This document shows, piece after piece, positions 43,961 through 52,407 of a stretch of 64,000 nt of DNA. The DNA is from Paludibacteraceae bacterium (GTDB lineage Bacteria > Bacteroidota > Bacteroidia > Bacteroidales > Paludibacteraceae), in assembly GCA_024401535.1 (NCBI GenBank), contig JAKSKX010000001.1, positions 1 to 64,000 on the forward strand. Direction: 5' to 3'. Within the stretch, counting starts at the first letter, position 1; the number at the start of each line of letters is the position of its first letter. Below the pieces are notes generated by a model that worked only from the letters and a program-made list of their open reading frames with translations, ran no database searches and was not told the origin of the DNA. Position numbers and translations under genes: made by a program.

Positions 43961-44749
43961 ATGGATACACAACAGAAACTTAATTGTATTGTGGTGGACG
44001 ATGAGCCACTTGCTTTGGAGTTGATAAGTGGATACGTGTCTCGTACCCCTACGTTGAATTTGGCAGGTAAATTTGGTTCTGCTGTTGAGGCCATGACTTT
44101 CCTAAAGGAGAATCATGTTGATGTTGCGTTCCTTGACATTCAGATGCCTTATCTTACCGGCATTGAGTTTACAAAACTTTTGCCTAAGGAGATCAAGGTC
44201 ATTTTCACTACTGCATACGATGATTTTGCTCTTCAAAGCTACAAGACAGGAGCAGTGGACTACTTGTTAAAGCCTGTAGGATATACAGATTTCCTAACTG
44301 CGCTCGATAAGGCAGCTCACATGATAGAGGCAGAGAATGCGCTAAAATCCCAGAGTGAGGGAGGTGAGGTTCCTGTTCAGCTTGGTAATGAAATATCTGC
44401 TGGTCTCACTTCTGGAAGCAAAGACAGCATTTTGATCAAGAGCGACTACAAGATGGTGCAGATAGACATGAACAAGATTCTTTATATAGAGAGTATGAAG
44501 GATTATGTCAAGATCTATGTTGAGGGAGAGAATCATCCAATCATAAGCATGATTAGTATGAAGACTCTAGAGGATCAGTTGCCAGTTGCAAAGTTCGTGC
44601 GTGTCCATCGCTCATATTTCGTAAATATGCAGAAGATAGAGATGATTGAGCGTTGTCGTATTGTAATCGGAAAGGCATATATTCCAATTTCTGATTCGTT
44701 TAAGGATAGTTTCTATGAAACATTCTCTCATAGAGCGATAATGATCTAA
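43961..44749 (+). CDS. LytTR-family response regulator
   Basis: A 262-aa regulator. The receiver domain (about 8-125) has acidic pair Asp13/Asp14, phospho-acceptor Asp59 (AFLDIQMP) and Lys in YLLKPVG. The LytTR DNA-binding domain (about 155-258) has DSILIKSDYKMVQI and FVRVHRSYFVNM. It should act with the upstream LytS-like kinase. Targets are unknown; the unit may control the adjacent ABC/membrane genes (inference). Confidence 0.95.
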   Translation: MDTQQKLNCIVVDDEPLALELISGYVSRTPTLNLAGKFGSAVEAMTFLKENHVDVAFLDIQMPYLTGIEFTKLLPKEIKVIFTTAYDDFALQSYKTGAVDYLLKPVGYTDFLTALDKAAHMIEAENALKSQSEGGEVPVQLGNEISAGLTSGSKDSILIKSDYKMVQIDMNKILYIESMKDYVKIYVEGENHPIISMISMKTLEDQLPVAKFVRVHRSYFVNMQKIEMIERCRIVIGKAYIPISDSFKDSFYETFSHRAIMI

Positions 44750-45194
44750 GTTGAATATGATCTAACGAATTTAGGACAGCTTATAGCTGTCCTTTTTTGT
44801 GCCGTTGTATGCCAAATGCAATCGTAGATTTCTCAGTAGGTATTTGTAGTTCTACATAAGGCATTAAAAGAGATAGGTAATCCTTATGCTCTAAAACATT
44901 TTGCTTTCCGGAATCTTGCAAAAGTAATTGTAATTATTCCCTAAGGCTTGGAAGATTATGTTTTCAAGTAAATAAGAAGTAGAGTAGGCTTTTGTGTGTC
45001 TTGCTGTCAGAATGTTGATTTGCAAAGTCACCAATCTTGATTTGGAACATTAAAATGAATTTGTGTGTGATATTTGTTTCTATCTATGATTAAAAATACA
45101 CGATAGACGATATTTTAAATGCTATATATCAACAATTTATGAACTTTTTTATAAAATAATTCAAGAATTGTTTGGTTCTTGTCAAATATAGTAT
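44750..45194. other. Intergenic region between the response regulator and the tRNAs
   Basis: It begins with the terminator at 44773-44797. A minus-strand TACTTTTGC (44918-44926) matches the promoter consensus but no reading frame follows it. Otherwise AT-rich with nothing supported. Confidence 0.5.
44773..44797 (+). terminator. Terminator of the response regulator gene
   Basis: Perfect 8-bp stem AGGACAGC with GCTGTCCT, a 5-nt loop and a T-run. Confidence 0.8.
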
Positions 45195-45203
45195 TAATTT
45201 TGC
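45195..45203 (+). promoter_or_regulatory. -7 element of the tRNA-Lys/tRNA-Ser unit
   Basis: TAATTTTGC, an exact match, 43 bp before tRNA-Lys. Confidence 0.7.
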
Positions 45204-45246
45204 ATCGCATTTGAGAGATAACTAATCTCAAGCGACCAAATGAAAT

Positions 45247-45319
45247 GGATCGGTAGCTCAGTTGGTAGAGCAACAGACTCTTAATCTGTGGGTCGTGGGT
45301 TCGACCCCCACCCGGTTCA
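45247..45319 (+). tRNA. tRNA-Lys (CTT anticodon)
   Basis: Anticodon stem ACAGA/TCTGT, loop CTCTTAA, anticodon CTT at 45280-45282. D arm GCTCAGTTGGTAGAGC; T arm GTGGG/CCCAC. The acceptor GGATCGG/CCGGTTC contains two G-U pairs. CCA is not encoded. Confidence 0.93.
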
Positions 45320-45342
45320 CTTTTCAAAAAGACTTAGGTCTT

Positions 45343-45429
45343 GGAGAGATGTCAGAGTGGTCGAATGAGCCGGTCTTGAAAACCGGTGTACTCGTAAGGG
45401 TACCGGGGGTTCGAATCCCTCTCTCTCCG
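45343..45429 (+). tRNA. tRNA-Ser (TGA anticodon)
   Basis: Acceptor GGAGAGA/TCTCTCC, discriminator G. Anticodon stem CCGGT/ACCGG, loop CTTGAAA, anticodon TGA at 45377-45379. It has a long variable arm (GTAC...GTAC). It lies 23 bp after tRNA-Lys. Confidence 0.95.
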
Positions 45430-45432
45430 CTG

Positions 45433-45464
45433 AAGTGTTGGTTTGTTCAAGCCAACACTTTTTT
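45433..45464 (+). terminator. Terminator of the tRNA unit
   Basis: Perfect 9-bp stem AAGTGTTGG with CCAACACTT, then a run of T. Confidence 0.8.
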
Positions 45465-45606
45465 ATTTATAGCTTTTGTTTTTGACTATCTGTGTTTTTT
45501 ATTATGGTTTCCATGCACCTGAATGTTTAATTGTGGTGTGGTTTTTATATGTTTTTTATGTTGTGTATTCCTCTAGTATTTAGAAAGTTGACTTATATAT
45601 ATGACA

Positions 45607-45634
45607 AAAGGGGCGCATGGAAATGCGCCCCTTT
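45607..45634 (-). terminator. ClC gene terminator
   Basis: A GC-rich 12-bp stem (45607-45618 with 45623-45634) with a 4-nt loop, 22 bp after the ClC stop. The minus-strand tail is TGTCAT, so the T-run is weak. Confidence 0.65.
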
Positions 45635-45656
45635 GTGTTTGATATTTGCATATCTA

Positions 45657-47459
45657 TTATTCGTCAGACAACTGCATCAATAGGTTACGGTATTCGTTGA
45701 ATATCTTTGCCTTTGAAACATAACCTACGTATTTCTTGTTTTCTAGTACTGGCAAGTGCCATGCACTGGAAGTTTCGAATTTGTGTACTACAGCCTCCAT
45801 TGTGTCGTTCATGTCCAATATCTCTGCAGGAGCTGTCATAAGTTCGCTGACCTGGAATTTAGTGTAAAGCTCTGTACGGAACATGATGTTTCTGATTTCG
45901 TCCAAAGTAACGATTCCCAACAGATAGCCTCGCTTGTTCACCACAGGGAAGATGTTTCTGTGAGTGTGGCTGACTATCTTGACCAAGTCCTGCAAGTATA
46001 GGTCCGGCTGAACTATAGTTAGGTCTTTCTCTATGACATCTTCCATCTTTAGTAGGGTAAGGATGCTCTTGTCCTTGTTGTGAGTAAGAAGCTCACCCTT
46101 CTGTGCCAAACGCATTGCATAAAGGCTGTGAGGCTCGAATGCGATGATTGTGATGTATGCCACTGTAGCTGTAATCATCAGGCTTATGAAAAGTCCGTAG
46201 CCACCGGTAAGCTCAGCAATAAGGAATGTTCCTGTTAGCGGAGCGTGCATGACTCCACTCATGACTCCAGCCATACCTGCCAAGGCGAAGTTCTTCTCAG
46301 GAACGCGGCTTATTTGAAAGAAGTTGATAAGCATTGCTGTGATATATCCGGTTACACATCCTACGAACAAGCTTGGGGCGAAGATTCCTCCGGTTCCTCC
46401 ACTACAATTGGTTGCAGCTGTTGCAAATATCTTTAGGAACACTATAAGCATGAAAAAGATGCAAAGTGACCAGAAATTGTCCCTGAATGCATAGAAGATG
46501 CTGTTGCTTGTTACAGCCTCCGCATTACCGTCAAGAAGTGCCGAGATTGTGTTATATCCCTCTCCGTAAAGTGGAGGAAGAAAATAAATAAGTACAGACA
46601 AGAGCAAGCCACCGATAATCATTTTCTTGGAAGCAGAGTTAATAGTCTTGAATTTGCTTTCAAGCTGAGCCATTCCTCTGGTGAAATATAGGGAAACGAA
46701 TCCACAAGTTATACCAAGAATTATGTAGAAAATTGCGTGATTAGCTGCAAATGGGTCAGTAAGTGAGAATCCGAACATGAAATCAGATCCTGATAGTGTG
46801 AACGTAACAAGGCTTGCTGTGATGGCTGAAATAAGCAAAGGAATGATGCTTGCCATCGTAAGGTCCATTAGAAGCACTTCAAGGGTAAAGATAACACCCG
46901 TAATCGGAGCCTTAAAGATTCCTGCAACAGCGGCTGAAGCTCCGCATCCAACAAGAAGCATCAAAGTCTTCTGGTCCATCTTGAACAATTTTCCGAGGTT
47001 GGATCCGATAGCAGAACCGGTAAGCACAACTGGTGCCTCGGCTCCGACCGAACCTCCGAATCCTATGGTAAGAGAAGAGGCTACTACAGACGACCACATG
47101 TTGTGAGCCTTAATGATGGCCTTCTTTTGCGAAACTGCGTAAAGGATTTTTGTAACTCCATGGGATATGTCATCTTTGACTACATATCTGACAAATGTAG
47201 CAGCTAGTATGATACCGAAAATTGGAGTCAACAGGAACAAGAAGTTATAGTTGCTAACTTCAATAATGTCATGCACTAGTTTATGAAGATAATCAATGAA
47301 GCTTTTAAGTACGTAAGCGGCAAGTGCACAAAATAATCCAACGAAAAAGCTTAGAATTATTGTAAAGTTTTTCGTTGATATAGAGTTTTCCCTCCAAATT
47401 ATTAGTCTTTGGAAGCTATAATTTATCTTATTGGACAAATCTTGAAAAAGTTCACCCAT
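45657..47459 (-). CDS. ClC-family chloride channel/antiporter with tandem CBS domains
   Basis: A 600-aa inner-membrane protein with a ClC core (about 30-445) and two C-terminal CBS domains (about 470-525 and 535-590). The filter region reads GGSVGAEAPVV, keeping the gating Glu in GAEAP where the classic form is GREGP. GGTGGIFAPSLFVG (GxFxP) is intact. The usual GSGIP segment is replaced by a DISHGVTK-like stretch. CBS domains usually bind adenosyl compounds and regulate gating. Ion preference and channel versus antiport mode cannot be told from this. Confidence 0.93.
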   Translation of the reverse strand: MGELFQDLSNKINYSFQRLIIWRENSISTKNFTIILSFFVGLFCALAAYVLKSFIDYLHKLVHDIIEVSNYNFLFLLTPIFGIILAATFVRYVVKDDISHGVTKILYAVSQKKAIIKAHNMWSSVVASSLTIGFGGSVGAEAPVVLTGSAIGSNLGKLFKMDQKTLMLLVGCGASAAVAGIFKAPITGVIFTLEVLLMDLTMASIIPLLISAITASLVTFTLSGSDFMFGFSLTDPFAANHAIFYIILGITCGFVSLYFTRGMAQLESKFKTINSASKKMIIGGLLLSVLIYFLPPLYGEGYNTISALLDGNAEAVTSNSIFYAFRDNFWSLCIFFMLIVFLKIFATAATNCSGGTGGIFAPSLFVGCVTGYITAMLINFFQISRVPEKNFALAGMAGVMSGVMHAPLTGTFLIAELTGGYGLFISLMITATVAYITIIAFEPHSLYAMRLAQKGELLTHNKDKSILTLLKMEDVIEKDLTIVQPDLYLQDLVKIVSHTHRNIFPVVNKRGYLLGIVTLDEIRNIMFRTELYTKFQVSELMTAPAEILDMNDTMEAVVHKFETSSAWHLPVLENKKYVGYVSKAKIFNEYRNLLMQLSDE

Positions 47460-47509
47460 TACTGAATTAATTTATTGTATTTTCAATTACCTGAATGATG
47501 TCGTGAACT

Positions 47510-47518
47510 GCAAAAATA
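47510..47518 (-). promoter_or_regulatory. -7 element of the ClC gene
   Basis: The minus strand reads TATTTTTGC, matching TAnnTTTGC, 50 bp before the start. Confidence 0.6.
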
Positions 47519-47612
47519 CTTATTTTTTTGTTAAGAAACATATTTTTCTTCTTTTTTTGCTCTTTACTCAAAATATAGTAATATATATGCTAATAAATTG
47601 CAACATTTATTA

Positions 47613-47621
47613 TATCTTTGA
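47613..47621 (+). promoter_or_regulatory. Likely -7 element of recJ
   Basis: TATCTTTGA matches all but the last base of TAnnTTTGC, about 100 bp before the ATG. Confidence 0.5.
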
Positions 47622-47723
47622 AGAAAATTTTGTTACTTTAAGGGTAGAAGTCGTTGAAGTGTAGAAGATGAGAGGAAATTCTTATGTACAAAATTATGAA
47701 GCTGTAAAAAAGAAAAAGATATA

Positions 47724-49460
47724 ATGGCAAATTCAAGATGGGTACATAGAGCTCTTTCGCCAGAGCAGGACAAGGTTAAGGACTTGTTGGCCGCTGAATT
47801 TTCTATCAGTCCTATACTTGGCTCGTTGCTTGTTCAACGAGGTGTTAAGAATGTAGAAGAGGCAAGGCACTACCTGCGTCCGCAAGTTACAGATCTTCAT
47901 AATCCTTTTCTAATGAAGGATATGGACAAGGCTGTGGCTCGGTTAAATGATGCGATGGGCAAGAAGGAAAAGATTATGATTTACGGAGACTACGACGTGG
48001 ATGGAATCACAGCCGTGGCGCTCGTATATAAGTACCTTAAGGCCATTTATTCCTATGTTGAGTTCTATATTCCAGACAGATATGTCGAAGGTAGTGGAAT
48101 ATCGTACAAGGGTATCGATCATGCAGCTGCAAGTGATGTGAAGTTGATTATAGCTCTTGACTGTGGTATCAAGGCAGTTGAAAAGGTTGACTACGCCCTA
48201 TCAAAAGGTATAGACTTTATAATTTGCGACCATCATACTCCAGATGACAATCTGCCCAAGGCTGTCGCAGTACTTGATCCAAAGAGAGAGGATTCAAACT
48301 ATCCCGATTCGAATTTGTCCGCCTGTGGTGTAGGTTTCAAACTGATGCAGGCTTTCGCTCAGGATAACGGAATGAGTCAGGACACGTTGTATGGCCTGTT
48401 CGACCTTGTGGTTGTCAGTATTGCATCTGACATTGTTCCTATTGTAGGAGAGAACAGGGTATTGGCGTATTATGGATTGAAGCAATTAAATTCAAACCCA
48501 AGTCTCGGATTGAAGTGTATCATCGAGGTGTGCGGTTTGAGCGGAAAGGAGATAAATATATCGGATATAGTGTTCAAGATTGGACCGCGATTGAATGCAT
48601 CGGGCAGAATCAAGACGGCATCCGAGGCGGTAGAACTTCTAATTTCAAGAGAGCTGACTTTTGCCAAAGAGAAGAGCGATTGTATTGATAAGTACAATCA
48701 GCAGAGAAAGGATTTGGATAAGAGTGTGACCGATGACGCTATGGCATTGCTCGAGGATAAGAAGGACATTATTGAAAAGAGTGCCTCTATAGTCATTTAC
48801 GATAAAAATTGGAATCAGGGTGTTATCGGAATTGTTGCTTCAAGGCTTACCGAATTGCACTACAAACCTACTATTGTACTGACATATTCTGCAGAAAGTG
48901 GTCTTGCTACAGGTTCCGGTCGTTCTGTTCCAGGTTTTGACTTGTACAAGGCGATAGAAAGCTGCAGTGACCTTCTTGAAAATTTCGGTGGCCATATCTA
49001 TGCTGTTGGACTTAGAATGAAGGAAGAGAATGTTCCAGAGTTCCGCAGACGATTCGAACAGTATGTGGTTGAGAATATAACCAAAGATCAGCAGGAACCT
49101 CAGATTGAGATTGATGCATATATTGATTTCAAAGATGTGACACCTAAGTTCTGCAGATTGCTCCGCCAGTTTGCTCCGTTTGGTCCAGAGAACGCAAAAC
49201 CCATCTTTGCAACAAGGAAAGTCTTGGATTACGGAACAAGTAGGATAGTGGGAAAGGAAAAGGAACACTTGAAACTCGAGCTTGTGGATTCAAAGAGCGA
49301 ATGTATAATGAATGGTATAGCTTTCGGCCAAAGCGAGTATAACGACTATATCAAAGCGTTTAATCCAGTTGATATTTGTTATACGGTAGAGGAGAATAAC
49401 TTTAATGGAACACCTTCTATCCAACTTATGATCAAGGATATACGTAAAGTTGAACAATAA
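47724..49460 (+). CDS. recJ: RecJ, single-strand-specific 5'-3' exonuclease
   Basis: A 578-aa DNA repair nuclease of the DHH superfamily. GDYDVDG (88-94), LDCG (145-148) and CDHHTPDD (DHH at 169-171) ligate the metals. The DHHA1 domain contains SGLATGSGRSVPGFDL and NFGGH-like ENFGGHIYAVG, and an OB fold completes the C-terminus. Length is typical. nadC begins 14 bp downstream. Confidence 0.96.
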   Translation: MANSRWVHRALSPEQDKVKDLLAAEFSISPILGSLLVQRGVKNVEEARHYLRPQVTDLHNPFLMKDMDKAVARLNDAMGKKEKIMIYGDYDVDGITAVALVYKYLKAIYSYVEFYIPDRYVEGSGISYKGIDHAAASDVKLIIALDCGIKAVEKVDYALSKGIDFIICDHHTPDDNLPKAVAVLDPKREDSNYPDSNLSACGVGFKLMQAFAQDNGMSQDTLYGLFDLVVVSIASDIVPIVGENRVLAYYGLKQLNSNPSLGLKCIIEVCGLSGKEINISDIVFKIGPRLNASGRIKTASEAVELLISRELTFAKEKSDCIDKYNQQRKDLDKSVTDDAMALLEDKKDIIEKSASIVIYDKNWNQGVIGIVASRLTELHYKPTIVLTYSAESGLATGSGRSVPGFDLYKAIESCSDLLENFGGHIYAVGLRMKEENVPEFRRRFEQYVVENITKDQQEPQIEIDAYIDFKDVTPKFCRLLRQFAPFGPENAKPIFATRKVLDYGTSRIVGKEKEHLKLELVDSKSECIMNGIAFGQSEYNDYIKAFNPVDICYTVEENNFNGTPSIQLMIKDIRKVEQ

Positions 49461-49474
49461 TAAAAATATAGAAT

Positions 49475-50326
49475 ATGAAGAAGACAGAAGACGAACTAAT
49501 AGAGGATATGCTGAATACAGCATTCTCTGAGGATATTGGTGATGGTGACCATACAACACTTTGCTGTATTCCAGATACTGCAATGGGAAAGGCTAAATTG
49601 CTTGTCAAGGAGGACGGAGTGTTGGCTGGCGTAGATATCGCACTTCGCGTATTCAAAAAGTTCGATCCAGAATTGAAAGTGGAGGTTTTGATGCACGATG
49701 GAGATGCTATCAAGAAAGGTGACATTGTGTTCTATGTAGAAGGCAAAACTCAGTCATTGCTTCAGACTGAGAGATTGGTATTGAACCTAATGCAGAGAAT
49801 GAGCGGTATTGCTACACAGACTAGAAAGTACGTGAAACTTCTAGAAGGACTTCATACACGTGTTCTTGATACTCGCAAGACAACTCCAGGTTTGAGAATT
49901 ATTGAGAAACAGGCTGTGAAGATTGGTGGAGGAGTAAACCACCGTATAGGTCTATATGATATGATTCTATTAAAGGATAATCATGTTGATTTTGCTGGAG
50001 GTATTGAGCAGGCTATTACTCGTGCTAAGAAGTATTTGAAGGACAACAACAAGAATCTTAAGATTGAGATTGAGGTTCGCAATATGGACGAGTTGGAGCA
50101 AGTGATGAAAGTTGGTGGTGTAGATCGAATAATGTTGGATAACTTCAATACAGATATGACAAGAAAGGCTGTAGAGAGGATCGGTGGCAAGTATGAGACT
50201 GAGTCTTCTGGAGGTATTACGTTTGAAACTCTACGCAGTTATGCTGAGTGTGGCGTTGACTATATTTCAGTTGGTGCTTTGACACATTCCGTAAAGGGTC
50301 TAGATTTGAGTTTGAAGGCTGTATAA
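49475..50326 (+). CDS. nadC: NadC, quinolinate phosphoribosyltransferase
   Basis: A 283-aa enzyme turning quinolinate and PRPP into nicotinate mononucleotide in de novo NAD synthesis. Signatures are NLMQRMSGIAT, DTRKTTPGLR, GGGVNHRIGLYDMILLKDNH, EIEVRNMDEL, MLDNF, ESSGGI and ISVGALTHS. Likely co-transcribed with recJ; followed by a strong terminator. Confidence 0.97.
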   Translation: MKKTEDELIEDMLNTAFSEDIGDGDHTTLCCIPDTAMGKAKLLVKEDGVLAGVDIALRVFKKFDPELKVEVLMHDGDAIKKGDIVFYVEGKTQSLLQTERLVLNLMQRMSGIATQTRKYVKLLEGLHTRVLDTRKTTPGLRIIEKQAVKIGGGVNHRIGLYDMILLKDNHVDFAGGIEQAITRAKKYLKDNNKNLKIEIEVRNMDELEQVMKVGGVDRIMLDNFNTDMTRKAVERIGGKYETESSGGITFETLRSYAECGVDYISVGALTHSVKGLDLSLKAV

Positions 50327-50351
50327 GTGTCTTTTGCAAATATGATATGAT

Positions 50352-50388
50352 AAAAGGACGAAGGTTTAGTTTTGCCTTCGTCCTTTTT
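50352..50388 (+). terminator. recJ-nadC terminator
   Basis: Perfect 13-bp stem (50352-50364 with 50375-50387) and a T-run. Confidence 0.85.
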
Positions 50389-50520
50389 GTTTGTGCTAAA
50401 ACAATAAAAGCAAGTCCGAAGAACTTGCTTTTAAATGTGTGTTTTCTTTTAGTCTATAAATGTCTGTAGGTACAAACTCTATCTTTCTCAAGGTCTGAGT
50501 TGCACTTTTGATATAATTTA

Positions 50521-50766
50521 TATAATAGGGTCACTTTTTATGTAGGAACTACAATTCCTTTTTCTTATGCAATATTACTATGTATTTTATTTTGTAATGT
50601 GGAATTATATAATTTTTATGTGGATTTTTGAAGTAATTGCATTGTTCTGTCCAAAAATCCACACAAATGAGTGAAAAATCCACATCTTTACTCGTATAAT
50701 CCAATAAATACTTTACTTTGGTATGGTTTTTGTTTCGAGACTATATGTAAGTTTATAATAGGGTCA
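50521..50766 (+). repeat. Paired TATAATAGGGTCA direct repeats
   Basis: The same 13-mer occurs at 50521-50533 and 50754-50766, 233 bp apart, in otherwise non-repetitive AT-rich DNA. Confidence 0.7.
50619..50684. repeat. TGTGGATTTTT inverted/direct repeat cluster
   Basis: One copy at 50619-50629 faces two reverse-complement copies at 50653-50663 and 50674-50684, the last two being 21 bp (about two helical turns) apart. Confidence 0.75.
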
Positions 50767-50884
50767 TTTATACCAAATATGGGTAAAATTTGTAAATATC
50801 AGTAATTTGATATTTTTTTCTATTGTGAATTTTTATTTCTTTTAGTTATTTTGTCATCGATTTCGGACAACAATTGTTTTGGTT

Positions 50885-52264
50885 ATGAGGAACATACTCT
50901 ACATAATGGCATTGATGATTGTATGTTTGACAAGTTCTATTACTGCTTATGCAATAGATCTCGTCAAGCATGGAGGTGCGTCTGCGACTCAGACTTTGAA
51001 ACCAGGTGAAAAACTTGGTTCATTTTTCTATACTTTTGGCCCAGTTGATTGTGATATAAAGGTTACAAATCTTGCACCAGGTATTTGCTATAAAATAGAT
51101 AGAAAGTATTCAGCTGATTCTGCAAGAATAGATATATATGGTGTGGCTTCTGATGAAATAGGCAAATATAAGTTCAGAATAGAGGCCTCAAAAGGTGGGG
51201 AATCGGCTAAACCTCGTACCGGTACCATTACTATAGTAGGTGATCTAATTTATGCAAGAAATACTGAAGATCTTTGCCAAACAATAGAAGAAGGAGATAG
51301 CATTAAAGAGGTTGATGTGTCTTTTGCTAACGGCCTAGTAAAGATCGAGAAGTCAAAGATGGTAGATGGCCTTAATTTTGTCATTGACGAAGAAAGTCAA
51401 ACAGCAAAAATTGTTGGTTCTCCTACTAAGTTAGGCAAATCTTCGGTAGTGATATTTGCTGAATCTAATGGAGTAAAGGATACGTTGACTCTAAATCTAA
51501 ATGTTTTGAAGGATGGACTCTTAGTTGCAGAGGGAAGCGGTACATCAAAGCAGGTAGTCTATTTGGAAGAAGATATTGTTCCTATAACAATCAAGTGGGA
51601 GTGTAATGGTCAGTTAAAGCTTGACTATAGTACTAATGGAATAGACATAGATGTTGATAAGGAGAATAGGCAGATAAAGATTTACGGAGCACCACGTTCG
51701 CTAGGTCATCACACAATTTCCGTGGAGTTCGAAACAAAACACTCTGTAACGTCGTATAAGATTGATGTTATGGCTTTGGCTGACACTTACCCTAGTTTTT
51801 ATGTTGTTTCGAATGACAATACTTTGAATCAGGTTGTTCCTTATCGTTCGATGATTGACTCCATTATGATAGAGGTTCAGGATGCTGACTCCATATCTGT
51901 TATAGGATTGCCTGAAGGTATCCAAAGTAAGTACGATGAGGAGTCAAGTCAGCTGATTATTTATGGAACTTTGCGTGAAGATGCTGCTTTTGAGATCAAA
52001 GTTGAGGCTTATAACAAGGAGAAGATGCAGGACATTCTAATTCATATCTCAAGTTTGAACGGAGGGTCAATTACATCTTTAGTAAATTTGTTGGCCCAGC
52101 GAAATGTCAAGATTGAGAAAATTGAACTTGTAAATATAGGAGGTTCTGTTTTGAAATCAATGTCACCTGATGAAATAAACTATAACGATTTGCCCAAAAG
52201 CGCAGTTTCTCTGGTTGTAATATATACTGACAAAGGAATAATAGTAAATAAAATACTGAAGTAA
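50885..52264 (+). CDS. Secreted protein with Ig-like repeats
   Basis: A 459-aa exported protein. The signal peptide (MRNILYIMALMIVCLTSSIT) ends near AYA. Four tandem beta-sandwich-like repeats share the pattern GIxxxxDxExxxxxIYGxPxxLGxxxxxV: DGLNFVIDEESQTAKIVGSP, NGIDIDVDKENRQIKIYGAP, EGIQSKYDEESSQLIIYGTL and an N-terminal relative. They resemble putative Ig/cadherin-like domains. The C-terminal 55 residues (IELVNIGGSVLKS...GIIVNKILK) look like a short T9SS-like tail. A TTG two codons upstream is less likely as start. The function is unknown. Confidence 0.75.
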   Translation: MRNILYIMALMIVCLTSSITAYAIDLVKHGGASATQTLKPGEKLGSFFYTFGPVDCDIKVTNLAPGICYKIDRKYSADSARIDIYGVASDEIGKYKFRIEASKGGESAKPRTGTITIVGDLIYARNTEDLCQTIEEGDSIKEVDVSFANGLVKIEKSKMVDGLNFVIDEESQTAKIVGSPTKLGKSSVVIFAESNGVKDTLTLNLNVLKDGLLVAEGSGTSKQVVYLEEDIVPITIKWECNGQLKLDYSTNGIDIDVDKENRQIKIYGAPRSLGHHTISVEFETKHSVTSYKIDVMALADTYPSFYVVSNDNTLNQVVPYRSMIDSIMIEVQDADSISVIGLPEGIQSKYDEESSQLIIYGTLREDAAFEIKVEAYNKEKMQDILIHISSLNGGSITSLVNLLAQRNVKIEKIELVNIGGSVLKSMSPDEINYNDLPKSAVSLVVIYTDKGIIVNKILK

Positions 52265-52287
52265 GTATAGACTGGATTATTTATTTG

Positions 52288-52312
52288 AAGACGCCTATTG
52301 GGCGTCTTTTTT
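52288..52312 (+). terminator. Terminator after the Ig-like gene
   Basis: Perfect 8-bp stem AAGACGCC with GGCGTCTT, then six T. Confidence 0.85.
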
Positions 52313-52375
52313 GTTTATATAAATTCCAAAAATAAAAAAAGTATGAATGTGTTTTGTTTTTTGTATTATTATTGT

Positions 52376-52384
52376 TAAATTTGC
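52376..52384 (+). promoter_or_regulatory. -7 element of the lipoprotein gene
   Basis: TAAATTTGC, an exact match. Transcription would start near 52391, supporting the ATG at 52408. Confidence 0.7.
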
Positions 52385-52407
52385 CACTATAAATAATGTG
52401 GGTTGAT

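Larger units (their letters stand above)
50389..50884. other. Long AT-rich leader region with repeated motifs
   Basis: A second hairpin (AGCAAGT...ACTTGCT) lies near 50408-50430. TATAATAGGGTCA occurs at 50521-50533 and 50754-50766. TGTGGATTTTT occurs at 50619-50629, with inverted copies at 50653-50663 and 50674-50684. No reading frame was found. The region probably carries the control sites of the gene at 50885. Confidence 0.6.
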
